9,790 nt of DNA from a bacterium (GCA_019750655.1 JAIEOG010000445.1:1-9790), one strand, 5' to 3'. Counted from the first letter of the stretch, positions 1 to 5,996 are shown. Numbers and translations are program-made. The notes: a model not told the origin generated them from the letters alone.

Positions 1-44
1 AGTTCCATTTGAACCGCAGCAACGACGGCTTCTGCTTTTTGTAT

Positions 45-1766
45 TTATTTAAGTTCAGCCATTTCGTCGTTCCATAGACCTGTGAAGTACTTGCGGAGGA
101 GTGGGGGGACGGGGACTTTTAGTTTTTTGCCGCCTCCCAAGTCTGCGTAGGCGTTACCCGTTGTTGCGATCATTCTTTCTAGGACTTTTTCGGCGGAATA
201 GCTTTTTTCGACTAAGAAGCGGACTTGCTCGCGGTAAGCTCGGAGTTCTTGGGGGTTGTCCAAGTACGGGCGAGCGTTTTCTACTTTATTGAACAGATCA
301 CGTAGAACGGCGGTTGTTTTCGCTTCCGGGTCAGCTGCGTCTTGTTTGGAAAAATGCTCTTCCAGGACTTTTGCAGCGTTCTGGTACTCTGCTTCTTTTT
401 TCCAAGCTTCGTACTCTTTTTGGGCGACACCGGACGCTCGGCTGATTTGAATCGATTTGTTACGTTCCCCGAGAACGTGGGCTGCCGTGAAGTATTTGGG
501 ATTTTGCAGATAGTCTAAGTAGTGGCGTGTTTCGTGAACCAAAATCCAAGATAAGTCTTCTGCGTTATCTACAAGCGATGCTTTATCGACGAACAGGACG
601 TACTGAGTGCCAAAAGCTTCGATCATCGATTCTTGCACTAACATCGTCGTCAAACCGTTCAAGGCGATCGAACCGCTAATCGTGACATTGCCGTTCGCTT
701 TTTCCGACACCGCATTGAGCGGGAAGGGCACAGACGGGATCGGCATTTCATTTGTCGGCGCCTGCGGTGGAATGAAGGCGGCTGTGATACCGCTGATGCC
801 TCCGCCCGTACTGGGGAATCCAGCCAAAGCCGAACGCGCGTCTCCCACCAGAACCAGAAGATCCGAGACGTCTTTGCCATACGCGCGTTCGAAATATTCG
901 ACGACTTCCTTGCCGCCTTCCAGTTCGGCTAAACGCACAGCCATCGTGGTGTACTCGCGAATCCTCGAGTAGGTCCCGGCGTATTGAGTGACAATCTGTT
1001 CTTTCAGGGCTGGTAATAAAGCGTCTTTTAATCCCTTAGAAATCTTAGGAGCCAAAGCGGCATCAGCATTTTGAGTCTTCAGAGACTCACGGATCGAGGC
1101 GTCCACGCTTTCAAAACCCAGCTCGTGGCGCCCTTCGGCCCAAGCTGTGTCGATTTTTGCGGCGAGTTTCTTTTTCAAAGCCGCGGTTAACCCCGTGGAG
1201 GCAGGCAAAGAGATGTCCGCTACTGGTTTTTGTTCGGGAAGCGGTTCGGTCACTACTGCGGGTTCTGCGCTCACCGTTTTAGTAGGAGCTGGAAGGGTGG
1301 GATTTCTGCTTAAGCGTTCCGATGCCATCGCAGCGTAAAAATCGTCTACGGCCTCGCGTGAAAGGATTTCTTTCTGTTCTAAGAACAGCTTGATCGTGAT
1401 GAGTTTCACGACCTGCTCGTCCTGACGAACCAGCACAAAGCTGTCTTTGAAAGATACTCGCTTGCCACCCTGCAGGCGCACGCCACTACGGCTGAGGAGG
1501 ATTTTTCGGCCCTCTTGTTGAAAGGAGTACCGGATTTCGGATTCGGGAGTTTCCCAGACTACCCCTGCCGCTTTCTCGGTCGGAAGGTAGCGAAGACGCC
1601 CATCGCGCCGATCTAAGAGGAGCAGCTTGTCGGTTTTCTGGTCGACAACGAGGATCGGTGCATCAGCATTCCGGCTGACGTAGTGGCCCGGCTGGAGCTG
1701 CGATCCCGAACACGCCGAAACAAAAAGACTCAGGGCAACCAGCGAAAACAAACGGGCGCGCACCAT
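45..1766 (-). CDS. Putative zinc-metallopeptidase lipoprotein (HETRH motif)
   Basis: I do not recognise a named family. With the start at 1766 the protein has 573 residues. It opens with a lipoprotein signal peptide (MVRARLFSLVALSLFVSAC; lipobox VSAC, Cys19) and Ser at +2, so outer-membrane anchoring is likely. Residues about 22-130 look beta-rich. A Pro/Ala/Thr/Glu-rich linker covers about 155-190 and a mainly helical region about 190-320. The sequence WILVHETRHYLDYL (HETRH at 411-415) is an HExxH zinc-binding helix with a hydrophobic lead-in. A Glu in KEYEAW, roughly 40 residues later, could be the third ligand, as in gluzincin peptidases. The inference is a periplasmic peptidase or a degenerate relative; the substrate is unknown. 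An upstream in-frame ATG at 1778 would add MRDS but has no ribosome site, whereas AGGGA lies just before 1766. Divergent from the next gene. Sure of the coding region, moderately sure of the metal site. Confidence 0.85.
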   Translation of the reverse strand: MVRARLFSLVALSLFVSACSGSQLQPGHYVSRNADAPILVVDQKTDKLLLLDRRDGRLRYLPTEKAAGVVWETPESEIRYSFQQEGRKILLSRSGVRLQGGKRVSFKDSFVLVRQDEQVVKLITIKLFLEQKEILSREAVDDFYAAMASERLSRNPTLPAPTKTVSAEPAVVTEPLPEQKPVADISLPASTGLTAALKKKLAAKIDTAWAEGRHELGFESVDASIRESLKTQNADAALAPKISKGLKDALLPALKEQIVTQYAGTYSRIREYTTMAVRLAELEGGKEVVEYFERAYGKDVSDLLVLVGDARSALAGFPSTGGGISGITAAFIPPQAPTNEMPIPSVPFPLNAVSEKANGNVTISGSIALNGLTTMLVQESMIEAFGTQYVLFVDKASLVDNAEDLSWILVHETRHYLDYLQNPKYFTAAHVLGERNKSIQISRASGVAQKEYEAWKKEAEYQNAAKVLEEHFSKQDAADPEAKTTAVLRDLFNKVENARPYLDNPQELRAYREQVRFLVEKSYSAEKVLERMIATTGNAYADLGGGKKLKVPVPPLLRKYFTGLWNDEMAELK

Positions 1767-1770
1767 AGAA

Positions 1771-1775
1771 TCCCT
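1771..1775 (-). promoter_or_regulatory. Ribosome binding site deciding the start at 1766
   Basis: Read on the minus strand, AGGGA is followed by four bases (TTCT) and the ATG at 1766. The alternative ATG at 1778 would sit only about 12 bases from the transcription start expected from the -10 box at 1797-1802, and nothing resembling a Shine-Dalgarno precedes it. Together these favour the shorter lipoprotein, whose signal peptide then starts directly with MVRARLF. Confidence 0.6.
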
Positions 1776-1795
1776 CATGAAAGATTAATGCGGCG

Positions 1796-1805
1796 CATTA
1801 TAATG
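1796..1805. promoter_or_regulatory. Palindromic -10 element shared by two divergent promoters
   Basis: CATTATAATG is a perfect 10-base palindrome, so it carries a consensus TATAAT on both strands (plus 1799-1804; minus 1802-1797). It lies between the divergent lipoprotein genes. On the minus strand it would give a leader of about 24 bases before the ATG at 1766. On the plus strand the leader would be about 110 bases before the ATG at 1922. No good -35 stands 16-18 bases away on either side: TTGTCA on the minus strand is about 24 bases off, too far. This is seen in the sequence; use as a promoter is inferred. Confidence 0.45.
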
Positions 1806-1825
1806 TTTCGGCTTCTCCGCTTCTA

Positions 1826-1870
1826 GTGACAAGATCCGTCACCGGGACCACCAGCGTGCTGGGCGTGACG
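1826..1870 (+). promoter_or_regulatory. Leader with mutually exclusive stems
   Basis: In the presumed leader of the 449-aa lipoprotein, GTGAC (1826-1830) can pair with GTCAC (1838-1842). Alternatively CGTCAC (1837-1842) can pair with GTGACG (1865-1870), enclosing a further short hairpin CCAGC-GT-GCTGG (1851-1862). The middle arm is common to both, so the two folds exclude each other. No U-run follows, so this is not a plain terminator. A regulatory role is only a possibility; short stems of this size also arise by chance. Confidence 0.25.
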
Positions 1871-1910
1871 CTTTACATTAGAGCCAGCCCATGGCATTCG
1901 GATAAATGCT

Positions 1911-1915
1911 GGGGG
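1911..1915 (+). promoter_or_regulatory. Ribosome binding site for the 449-aa lipoprotein
   Basis: GGGGG lies six bases before the ATG at 1922. The reading frame is open back to a GTG at 1826, but that codon has no ribosome site and would put 32 residues ahead of a complete lipoprotein signal peptide. The start at 1922 is therefore preferred. Confidence 0.5.
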
Positions 1916-1921
1916 TTTAGC

Positions 1922-3271
1922 ATGTCTGGGGTTTTAAGATCCTTTGTTTTTGTTTCGGTTTTCGCGGGCTTAGCCGGTTGCGGGAATGCAGTCCGCGATC
2001 GTTTTGCCGCCGCTAGTGGCCCGGCCGGGCAGCAGCTGGCGCTGACGATTAGCGCACCGTCTTTTCTCACCGATACCAAGCGCGATATCTACTTCGCTCT
2101 GCGGGATAAGAAGGAAGTGACCTTCGGCGACATCACGTACGCGTTGATGGAAGACCACTACAATAACTGGGTCGAGCGCCACCCCGACCAGGAAAACCCA
2201 AGCTTAGAAGATGTCGCTAAACGCGTCGATGAAGCCGCGAAGCTAGTCACGTCGGAGGATCTTGCGGAAAACAAGAACGCCGTAGAAAAAGGCTTGAGCC
2301 GCGGCACCCTGGTCTACAACGCCACGGCGATTTCGATTTTAGATATTCTCTATACAAACCGCACGCAGCCCTTCAGCGGCACGGCTCTCCAGCAGATCGT
2401 TTGGCGCCGCACCTGGGATGCGAAGAAGTTTGCAGACCGCAACATCGTGCTCATTTACGAATCGGGCCACGTTCTTCCGGGCTACTTGAAACAGATTGAC
2501 GGTGCTTGGCACCTCTTCGGCACGGAAACGGCTGTCGAAGGCACAGCGCGCGTCGTCTATGGACCGCTCAACAAGGCCGTGAAAGCCCGCATGCTCCGCA
2601 TTGTAGATGCAAACCTGGGCGCGTTGGTCGACCTCTTTAAGTTCGAAGCGGACGATGTGGTGGGCCTTGCCAACCAAGCGCTCCAGCTGACGGCAGAAAA
2701 ATACGGGATTGTGGACCCGCCGTACCTCGTGCGTGAACGTTTCCGCCGCGAACCTGACTTTGGAAAAATCCAGTGGAGCCCGTTCCTCTTCGGCAACCCC
2801 GATGCCGGCAAAACAGATCGCACGCGCGCCGCTTTCGAAGAGCAGGCCCGCGAAAAGCTCCCCCGGCTAAACCCGAACATCACGGTGCTGTTCACCGACG
2901 AACCCGCGCCGCAACAAACGCCGACGACGCTCCCTAAGGGCGCGCAGTTCGATGCTCCGCCGTACCCGTACCGCGAAATCAAAGTGCCTAAGACGGATCA
3001 CCCCGAAGGCCGTGCATTCCAATGCTGGGATTATAAAAAGCACGAATGGATCACCATGAGCCATACGAGCAGCGGTGATCGTGTCCGCGTGCTGCGCAAT
3101 CCCTGCCAGCAAAGCAAGATGGATTACCCAGAGCTTCCACTCCCGTTAGAACTTTACAAAGAAAAGCCCAGGCCACGGACCGGTGGGGGCTACCGCGGCT
3201 ATGGTGGCTACAATGACGACGATGATTACGACTCCGACGTCGATTACGACGGCTGGGACGACGATTACTGA
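1922..3271 (+). CDS. Hypothetical lipoprotein with an Asp/Tyr-rich tail
   Basis: I do not recognise the family. The 449-residue product begins MSGVLRSFVFVSVFAGLAGC, a clear lipoprotein signal with lipobox LAGC (Cys20) and Gly at +2, so it is probably an envelope lipoprotein. Residues about 40-320 form a mixed, charged globular region with no catalytic motif I can name. Residues 325-365 are Pro-rich. A short segment carries the only other two cysteines, C368 in FQCWDYKKHEW and C395 in LRNPC, which could form a disulfide. The last 29 residues start with Gly/Tyr repeats (GGGYRGYGGY) and end in an acidic stretch with 11 Asp, ending WDDDY. The gene is divergent from the HETRH lipoprotein across a 155-base gap, so the two may be co-regulated. 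Its 3' end overlaps the convergent SET-domain gene by 7 bases, with no terminator between them. Confidence 0.85.
   Translation: MSGVLRSFVFVSVFAGLAGCGNAVRDRFAAASGPAGQQLALTISAPSFLTDTKRDIYFALRDKKEVTFGDITYALMEDHYNNWVERHPDQENPSLEDVAKRVDEAAKLVTSEDLAENKNAVEKGLSRGTLVYNATAISILDILYTNRTQPFSGTALQQIVWRRTWDAKKFADRNIVLIYESGHVLPGYLKQIDGAWHLFGTETAVEGTARVVYGPLNKAVKARMLRIVDANLGALVDLFKFEADDVVGLANQALQLTAEKYGIVDPPYLVRERFRREPDFGKIQWSPFLFGNPDAGKTDRTRAAFEEQAREKLPRLNPNITVLFTDEPAPQQTPTTLPKGAQFDAPPYPYREIKVPKTDHPEGRAFQCWDYKKHEWITMSHTSSGDRVRVLRNPCQQSKMDYPELPLPLELYKEKPRPRTGGGYRGYGGYNDDDDYDSDVDYDGWDDDY
3216..3270 (+). repeat. Degenerate GATTAC/GAC repeat encoding the acidic tail
   Basis: GATTACGAC occurs at 3224-3232 and 3242-3250, and GATTAC again at 3263-3268, among GAC/GAT codons. 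The stretch encodes the Asp/Tyr-rich C-terminus of the 449-aa lipoprotein. Such short imperfect repeats could expand or contract by slippage. It is a coding low-complexity repeat rather than a separate element. Confidence 0.5.
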
Positions 3272-3720
3272 GCTTTAAACGCGCGGCGCACTTGCTTCGC
3301 ACTCGCCTTGAGCTGCTTTTTAGCCGAGTGCCCGCGCACGACATCGACTTCGTAATGCGCATTGAGTAGCCGATAATCCATCAGCATCTCCACCCCGCGC
3401 GCGATATCCTTCAAAGCAAACATCAACCCACCGGCATACCCAACATTGGGCTTGTCGGAGTGGTTCATAAAGTCGGTAGGATCTTTCACATCCCAGGGGT
3501 GCGCTTGCACATAAAGATCGCCCATCAACCGCACGGCGGTCTTTAGGGTGCGCACCGATTTCTTCTTAAACTTCTTCCGGTGCGCTTCCGCAGACAAAAT
3601 CCAACACTCCTCCGGATCCGCCCAATAAGCGATCACCGTCCCACGAGAAATTTTCTCCCCCGCAAAACACCCAAACCCTTGAATCTCCGAGGGTGCTTTC
3701 TTCAATTTCACAAAAACCAT
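3265..3720 (-). CDS. Small SET-domain protein (putative protein-lysine methyltransferase)
   Basis: At 151 residues the protein is close to a bare SET domain, a fold that transfers methyl groups from S-adenosylmethionine to protein lysines. The family motifs appear in order: GFGCFAGEKISRGTVI at 15-30 (the N-terminal G-x-G-x-F-A strand), MNHSDKPNVGY at 85-95 (the SAM-binding N-H-S-x-x-P-N motif) and RGVEMLMDY at 108-116, equivalent to the usual G-E-E-L-x-x-D-Y with the conserved Asp and Tyr kept. There is no pre-SET cysteine cluster. The C-terminal 20 residues are Lys/Arg-rich. It has no signal peptide, so it should be cytoplasmic. The substrate is unknown; in bacteria such proteins can act on ribosomal or other basic proteins, or be secreted effectors in some pathogens. 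It converges on and overlaps the preceding gene by 7 bases. No clear ribosome site precedes the ATG. Confidence 0.85.
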   Translation of the reverse strand: MVFVKLKKAPSEIQGFGCFAGEKISRGTVIAYWADPEECWILSAEAHRKKFKKKSVRTLKTAVRLMGDLYVQAHPWDVKDPTDFMNHSDKPNVGYAGGLMFALKDIARGVEMLMDYRLLNAHYEVDVVRGHSAKKQLKASAKQVRRAFKAQ

Positions 3721-3800
3721 AAAGCCGTTCTAAAGCAGACTAAGGCAAAAGGCGAATTCGATTGGCAGCCAACCCAACCCTCAGTACCGTTTCGAAAATG

Positions 3801-3804
3801 GGAG
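3801..3804 (+). promoter_or_regulatory. Ribosome binding site deciding the start at 3810
   Basis: GGAG within GGGAGAG stands five bases before the ATG at 3810. The frame is open further upstream (ATG at 3762 and 3798), but only the 3810 start combines a ribosome site with a signal peptide at the very N-terminus. Confidence 0.6.
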
Positions 3805-3809
3805 AGAAA

Positions 3810-4307
3810 ATGCGCCACACCAAAACCATTGCGTTCGCCGTTCTGGCCTTCCTAACGTCTTGTGGAAAACAAGCCGCTATCCAGATCGACACCCTAGAAA
3901 ACATGCGCCCCCTACTCAGCGGCACATTCGAAAAGAAACCCTGGGTTCCTGTAAGCGCGCGCGCATTCGCTAGCCCCAGATTTAATCCCAAGCCAGAAAT
4001 CCAGATTTACAACACAGCCATTCCAGCAGGCCGCGAATGCGACGAACTCTGGATGCCGACAACCCCCGCCTCCCGCCTAACTTTCAGCTCCGGAAACCTA
4101 GACACCGGCGTAATCGAACAACCAATCACAATCTGGACCAAATTCAACGAAACCGCCCCCGGCTCCATTAGCGCCAGCGCCTCCATGCGCGCAACCTACA
4201 AAGCCGAAATCCTAATCAGCGACCCCGACTCCATAACGGTCTACATCGATTTCCGCTCCGAAAACGACGGCGTCTACGGCCACTTCCGCGCAAAACTCTG
4301 CAACTAA
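3810..4307 (+). CDS. Hypothetical small lipoprotein
   Basis: The 165-residue product starts MRHTKTIAFAVLAFLTSC, a lipoprotein signal with lipobox LTSC (Cys18) and Gly at +2. The mature part has no motif I recognise. From about residue 87 it alternates hydrophobic and polar residues (for example VIEQPITIW and SITVYIDF), which suggests a beta-sandwich-like fold. It contains just two further cysteines, C77 and C164, the second next to the C-terminus; a disulfide tying the C-terminal strand back is plausible. The gene is divergent from the SET-domain gene (89 bases between starts) and is followed by a repeat-rich non-coding stretch. No function can be assigned; probably an envelope protein specific to this lineage. 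Confidence 0.75.
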   Translation: MRHTKTIAFAVLAFLTSCGKQAAIQIDTLENMRPLLSGTFEKKPWVPVSARAFASPRFNPKPEIQIYNTAIPAGRECDELWMPTTPASRLTFSSGNLDTGVIEQPITIWTKFNETAPGSISASASMRATYKAEILISDPDSITVYIDFRSENDGVYGHFRAKLCN

Positions 4308-4343
4308 AATAAGGAAGGGTGGAGCGCATCGCTCCGCGATGCG
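4304..4343 (-). terminator. Possible terminator of the amidase-rph-rdgB-tRNA transcript
   Basis: On the minus strand GGAGCG-ATG-CGCTCC (4335-4321) folds into a six-pair hairpin and is followed by ACCCTTCCTTATTTT, which is T-rich but not an immediate T-run. A competing seven-pair stem CGCATCG/CGATGCG (4343-4325) overlaps it. It is the first hairpin-plus-T candidate downstream of the tRNA; a weak call. Confidence 0.3.
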
Positions 4344-4537
4344 AATCATCTCAGGGCGCCCTTCACAGGGCGAAGCCCAAGAAGCAGCCAAGAAAGCGGA
4401 CCACAGAGGGGCACGGCACTTTCGCCGCATTTGGCTCCAATCAAGGAGCGCGACGACGCGAAGCGGACGCGTACTGCCCGTACGCGGGAGCGACAAGGAG
4501 GAGTGGCGACGCTGAGTGGAGCCAAATGCGGCGAAAG
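4308..4537. other. Non-coding, inverted-repeat-rich interval
   Basis: About 230 bases between the 165-aa lipoprotein and tRNA-Phe hold no credible gene; the open frames here lack ribosome sites and encode Arg/Lys-rich nonsense. The interval contains several hairpins. They are the overlapping pair at 4321-4343, CGCCC-TTCACA-GGGCG at 4357-4372, a seven-pair stem CGCGTAC-TGCCC-GTACGCG at 4468-4486, and the long inverted repeat at 4415-4541. The motif GGAGCG recurs three times (near 4321, 4445 and 4487). Confidence 0.6.
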
Positions 4538-4541
4538 TGCC
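4415..4541. repeat. 25-bp perfect inverted repeat abutting tRNA-Phe
   Basis: The arm at 4415-4439 (GGCACTTTCGCCGC onward, ending GGCTCCA) is the exact reverse complement of 4517-4541. The arms are 77 bases apart. A second stem, 4468-4474 with 4480-4486, sits at nearly the same centre (4477 against 4478 for the outer arms), so the whole 127 bases could fold as one nested hairpin. The right arm includes the last four bases of the tRNA gene (4538-4541). No transposase and no clear target-site duplication are visible. It may be a miniature transposable element, a REP/BIME-like extragenic repeat, or a structured tRNA trailer. Confidence 0.8.
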
Positions 4542-4610
4542 CAGGGACGGAATCGAACCGCCGACACGAGGATTTTCAATCCTCTGCTCTACCGACTGAG
4601 CTACCTGGGC
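4538..4610 (-). tRNA. tRNA-Phe (anticodon GAA)
   Basis: The 73-base cloverleaf is complete. The acceptor stem is GCCCAGG/CCTGGGC with discriminator A. The D arm is GCTC-AGTCGGTA-GAGC. The anticodon stem GAGGA/TCCTC encloses loop TTGAAAA, giving anticodon GAA. The variable loop is GTGTC and the T arm GGCGG-TTCGATT-CCGTC has one G-U pair. The genomic sequence after the discriminator is CTTTC, so CCA is not encoded and must be added by tRNA nucleotidyltransferase. It lies 34 bases after rdgB on the same strand and is probably read from the same transcript. Its 3' end coincides with one arm of the 25-bp inverted repeat. Confidence 0.96.
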
Positions 4611-4644
4611 AAGAAAGAATCGGTAAAAGAGACGAGCTAGGACC

Positions 4645-5247
4645 TTAGCTGCGAGGTTCTAAGCGGTCAAGCCACTGGCGAAAGGAAAAAAGCGCCCGGG
4701 CGCGGTGGCTGACGGCGTTCTTCCGTTCTGCAGGCGCTTCGGCGAAGGTCATTCCCAAGTCGGTACTCCAAAGAATGGGGTCATAACCGAAACCTTTATC
4801 CCCGCGAGGGGAGGGCACTACCCGGCCTTCGGCCACCCCCTCGAAAAACTGGGGCGCAGATGTGCCATCGACATAACAAAGGACGCAACGAAAGCGGGCG
4901 GTCCATTTTTCCTGAGGAAACGGCTTTAGAGCTTCTAAAAGATAGGCCCAACGCTGCGGCCAGGTGAGGTTTTCACCACCATAATAAGCAGAGTGCACGC
5001 CGGGAGCGCCGCCTAGCGCATCCACCTCGAGCCCTGAATCGTCGGCAAGCACGGGACAACCTGCCCACCCGGAATAGGCCAGGGCCTTTTTCAAAGCGTG
5101 TTCACGGTAGGAGTTTCCGTCTTCCACCACGGTGGGAGGGGATTTTCCAAGGTCTTCTAGACCCTGGACCAAATAGTCCGCTCCCAGCAGAGCTCGCAGT
5201 TCTTCGATTTTGCCGCGGTTCTGCGTTCCTAAGAGAAGCGTTTTCAT
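4645..5247 (-). CDS. rdgB: XTP/dITP pyrophosphatase (RdgB/HAM1 family)
   Basis: This enzyme hydrolyses the non-canonical purine nucleotides XTP, dITP and ITP to monophosphates plus pyrophosphate, keeping deaminated bases out of DNA and RNA in the cytoplasm. The 200-residue length is normal for the family. It begins MKTLLLGTQNRGKIEEL (the T/S-x-N-x-x-K substrate-binding start). It has Glu42 in VVEDG, VLADDSGLEVDAL at 66-78 with the metal-binding Asp69-Asp70, GAPGVHSAYYGG at 80-91, GDKGFGYDP at 149-157 and ERKNAVSHRARA at 174-185, which read the purine ring. Every catalytic element is present. Its ATG overlaps the rph stop codon in an ATGA arrangement, so translation is probably coupled. The rph-rdgB pair is a common bacterial operon. 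Confidence 0.97.
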   Translation of the reverse strand: MKTLLLGTQNRGKIEELRALLGADYLVQGLEDLGKSPPTVVEDGNSYREHALKKALAYSGWAGCPVLADDSGLEVDALGGAPGVHSAYYGGENLTWPQRWAYLLEALKPFPQEKWTARFRCVLCYVDGTSAPQFFEGVAEGRVVPSPRGDKGFGYDPILWSTDLGMTFAEAPAERKNAVSHRARALFSFRQWLDRLEPRS

Positions 5248-5966
5248 CCGATAGCGGCTTTAAGCGCCTGCTGCTGGATTTGGAAAAGCTGTTTCAAGCC
5301 ACCTTCGGCGAGTGCCAAAAGGGCATCGAGCTGCTTGCGATCAAACGGCGCATTCTCACCCGTGCCTTGGACTTCGACGAACTGGTTAGTCGAAGTCATG
5401 ACGACGTTCATATCGACAGCGGCGTCTTTGTCTTCAATGTAGTTCAGATCCAAGACGGGCAGTGTGCCCACCATGCCGACGGAAATCGCCGCCACGGCTG
5501 TTTTTAGGACCTTTGAAAGATCTGGGTTTTGCTTAGAGAGCTTGTGGAGCGCAATTCCCAAAGCGACATACGCACCCGTGATGGAAGCGGTCCGCGTTCC
5601 GCCATCGGCATCGATGACGTCGCAGTCGATGAGAATTGAGCGTTCTCCCAACGGAGCAAAATCGATGCAGTTGCGCAGTGAGCGCCCAATCAAACGCTGG
5701 ATTTCCTGCGTGCGCCCGCCGACTTTAGAACGTTCGCGCTGGATGCGTTGGCCCGAGCTGCCGGGGAGCATGGAGTACTCCGCCGTGAGCCAGCCGCGCC
5801 CCGAACCTTTTAAGAAAGGTGGGACACTGTTTTCTATCGTCGCACTGCAAACCACGCGTGTGCCGCCGCAGGCAATCAGGCAAGAGCCTGGAGAATGCGT
5901 CAGGTAATGGGGCGTGATTTGAATTGGGCGTAACTGATCGGGCTTTCTACCATCGTGGCGTGTCAT
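5244..5966 (-). CDS. rph: Ribonuclease PH
   Basis: RNase PH is a phosphate-dependent 3'-to-5' exoribonuclease that trims the 3' trailers of tRNA precursors and works as a ring-shaped hexamer. Starting at the ATG at 5966 the protein has 240 residues, the usual length, and opens MTRHDGRKPDQLRPI as expected for the family. Signature segments are GRTQEIQRLIGRSLR (84-98), DCDVIDADGGTRTASITGA (114-132) and a C-terminal EVQGTGENAPF, which contribute the phosphate- and RNA-binding site. A TTG at 5999 in the same frame would add 11 residues that family members lack, so I reject it. The gene starts 42 bases after the amidase stop and shares ATGA with rdgB. A hairpin sits directly before the ATG (separate entry). 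Confidence 0.96.
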   Translation of the reverse strand: MTRHDGRKPDQLRPIQITPHYLTHSPGSCLIACGGTRVVCSATIENSVPPFLKGSGRGWLTAEYSMLPGSSGQRIQRERSKVGGRTQEIQRLIGRSLRNCIDFAPLGERSILIDCDVIDADGGTRTASITGAYVALGIALHKLSKQNPDLSKVLKTAVAAISVGMVGTLPVLDLNYIEDKDAAVDMNVVMTSTNQFVEVQGTGENAPFDRKQLDALLALAEGGLKQLFQIQQQALKAAIG

Positions 5967-5996
5967 CTTAGGGACGAGGTTTAACACCTCCCCAAG
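5967..5996 (-). promoter_or_regulatory. Hairpin covering the purine-rich ribosome site of rph
   Basis: On the minus strand GAGGT-GTTAA-ACCTC is a perfect five-pair hairpin. It extends outward through GGG/CCC and CTT/AAG with a two-base and a one-base bulge, ending one base before the ATG at 5966. The only Shine-Dalgarno-like sequence, GGGGAGG, lies in the 5' arm about 20 bases from the ATG. Folding would either bring that site near the start or hide it; the sequence alone does not say which. Confidence 0.4.

Noticed and set aside
1..44. Possible plus-strand terminator (GCAG...CTGC followed by TTTTT) at the left edge
   Set aside because: The stem is only four pairs around a 12-base loop, and the gene it would serve lies outside the window.
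3762..3772. TTGGCAGCCAA palindrome between the SET and lipoprotein genes as an operator
   Set aside because: An 11-base palindrome with a one-base centre is common by chance, and no matching second copy or promoter box was seen beside it.
4538..4541. Phage or island attachment site at the tRNA-Phe 3' end
   Set aside because: The repeated segment is inverted, not direct, shares only four tRNA bases, and no integrase is present in the window.
4319..4648. Open frames on both strands across the tRNA and repeat region
   Set aside because: They run through tRNA-Phe and the inverted repeat, lack ribosome sites, and encode Arg/Lys-rich sequence without family resemblance.
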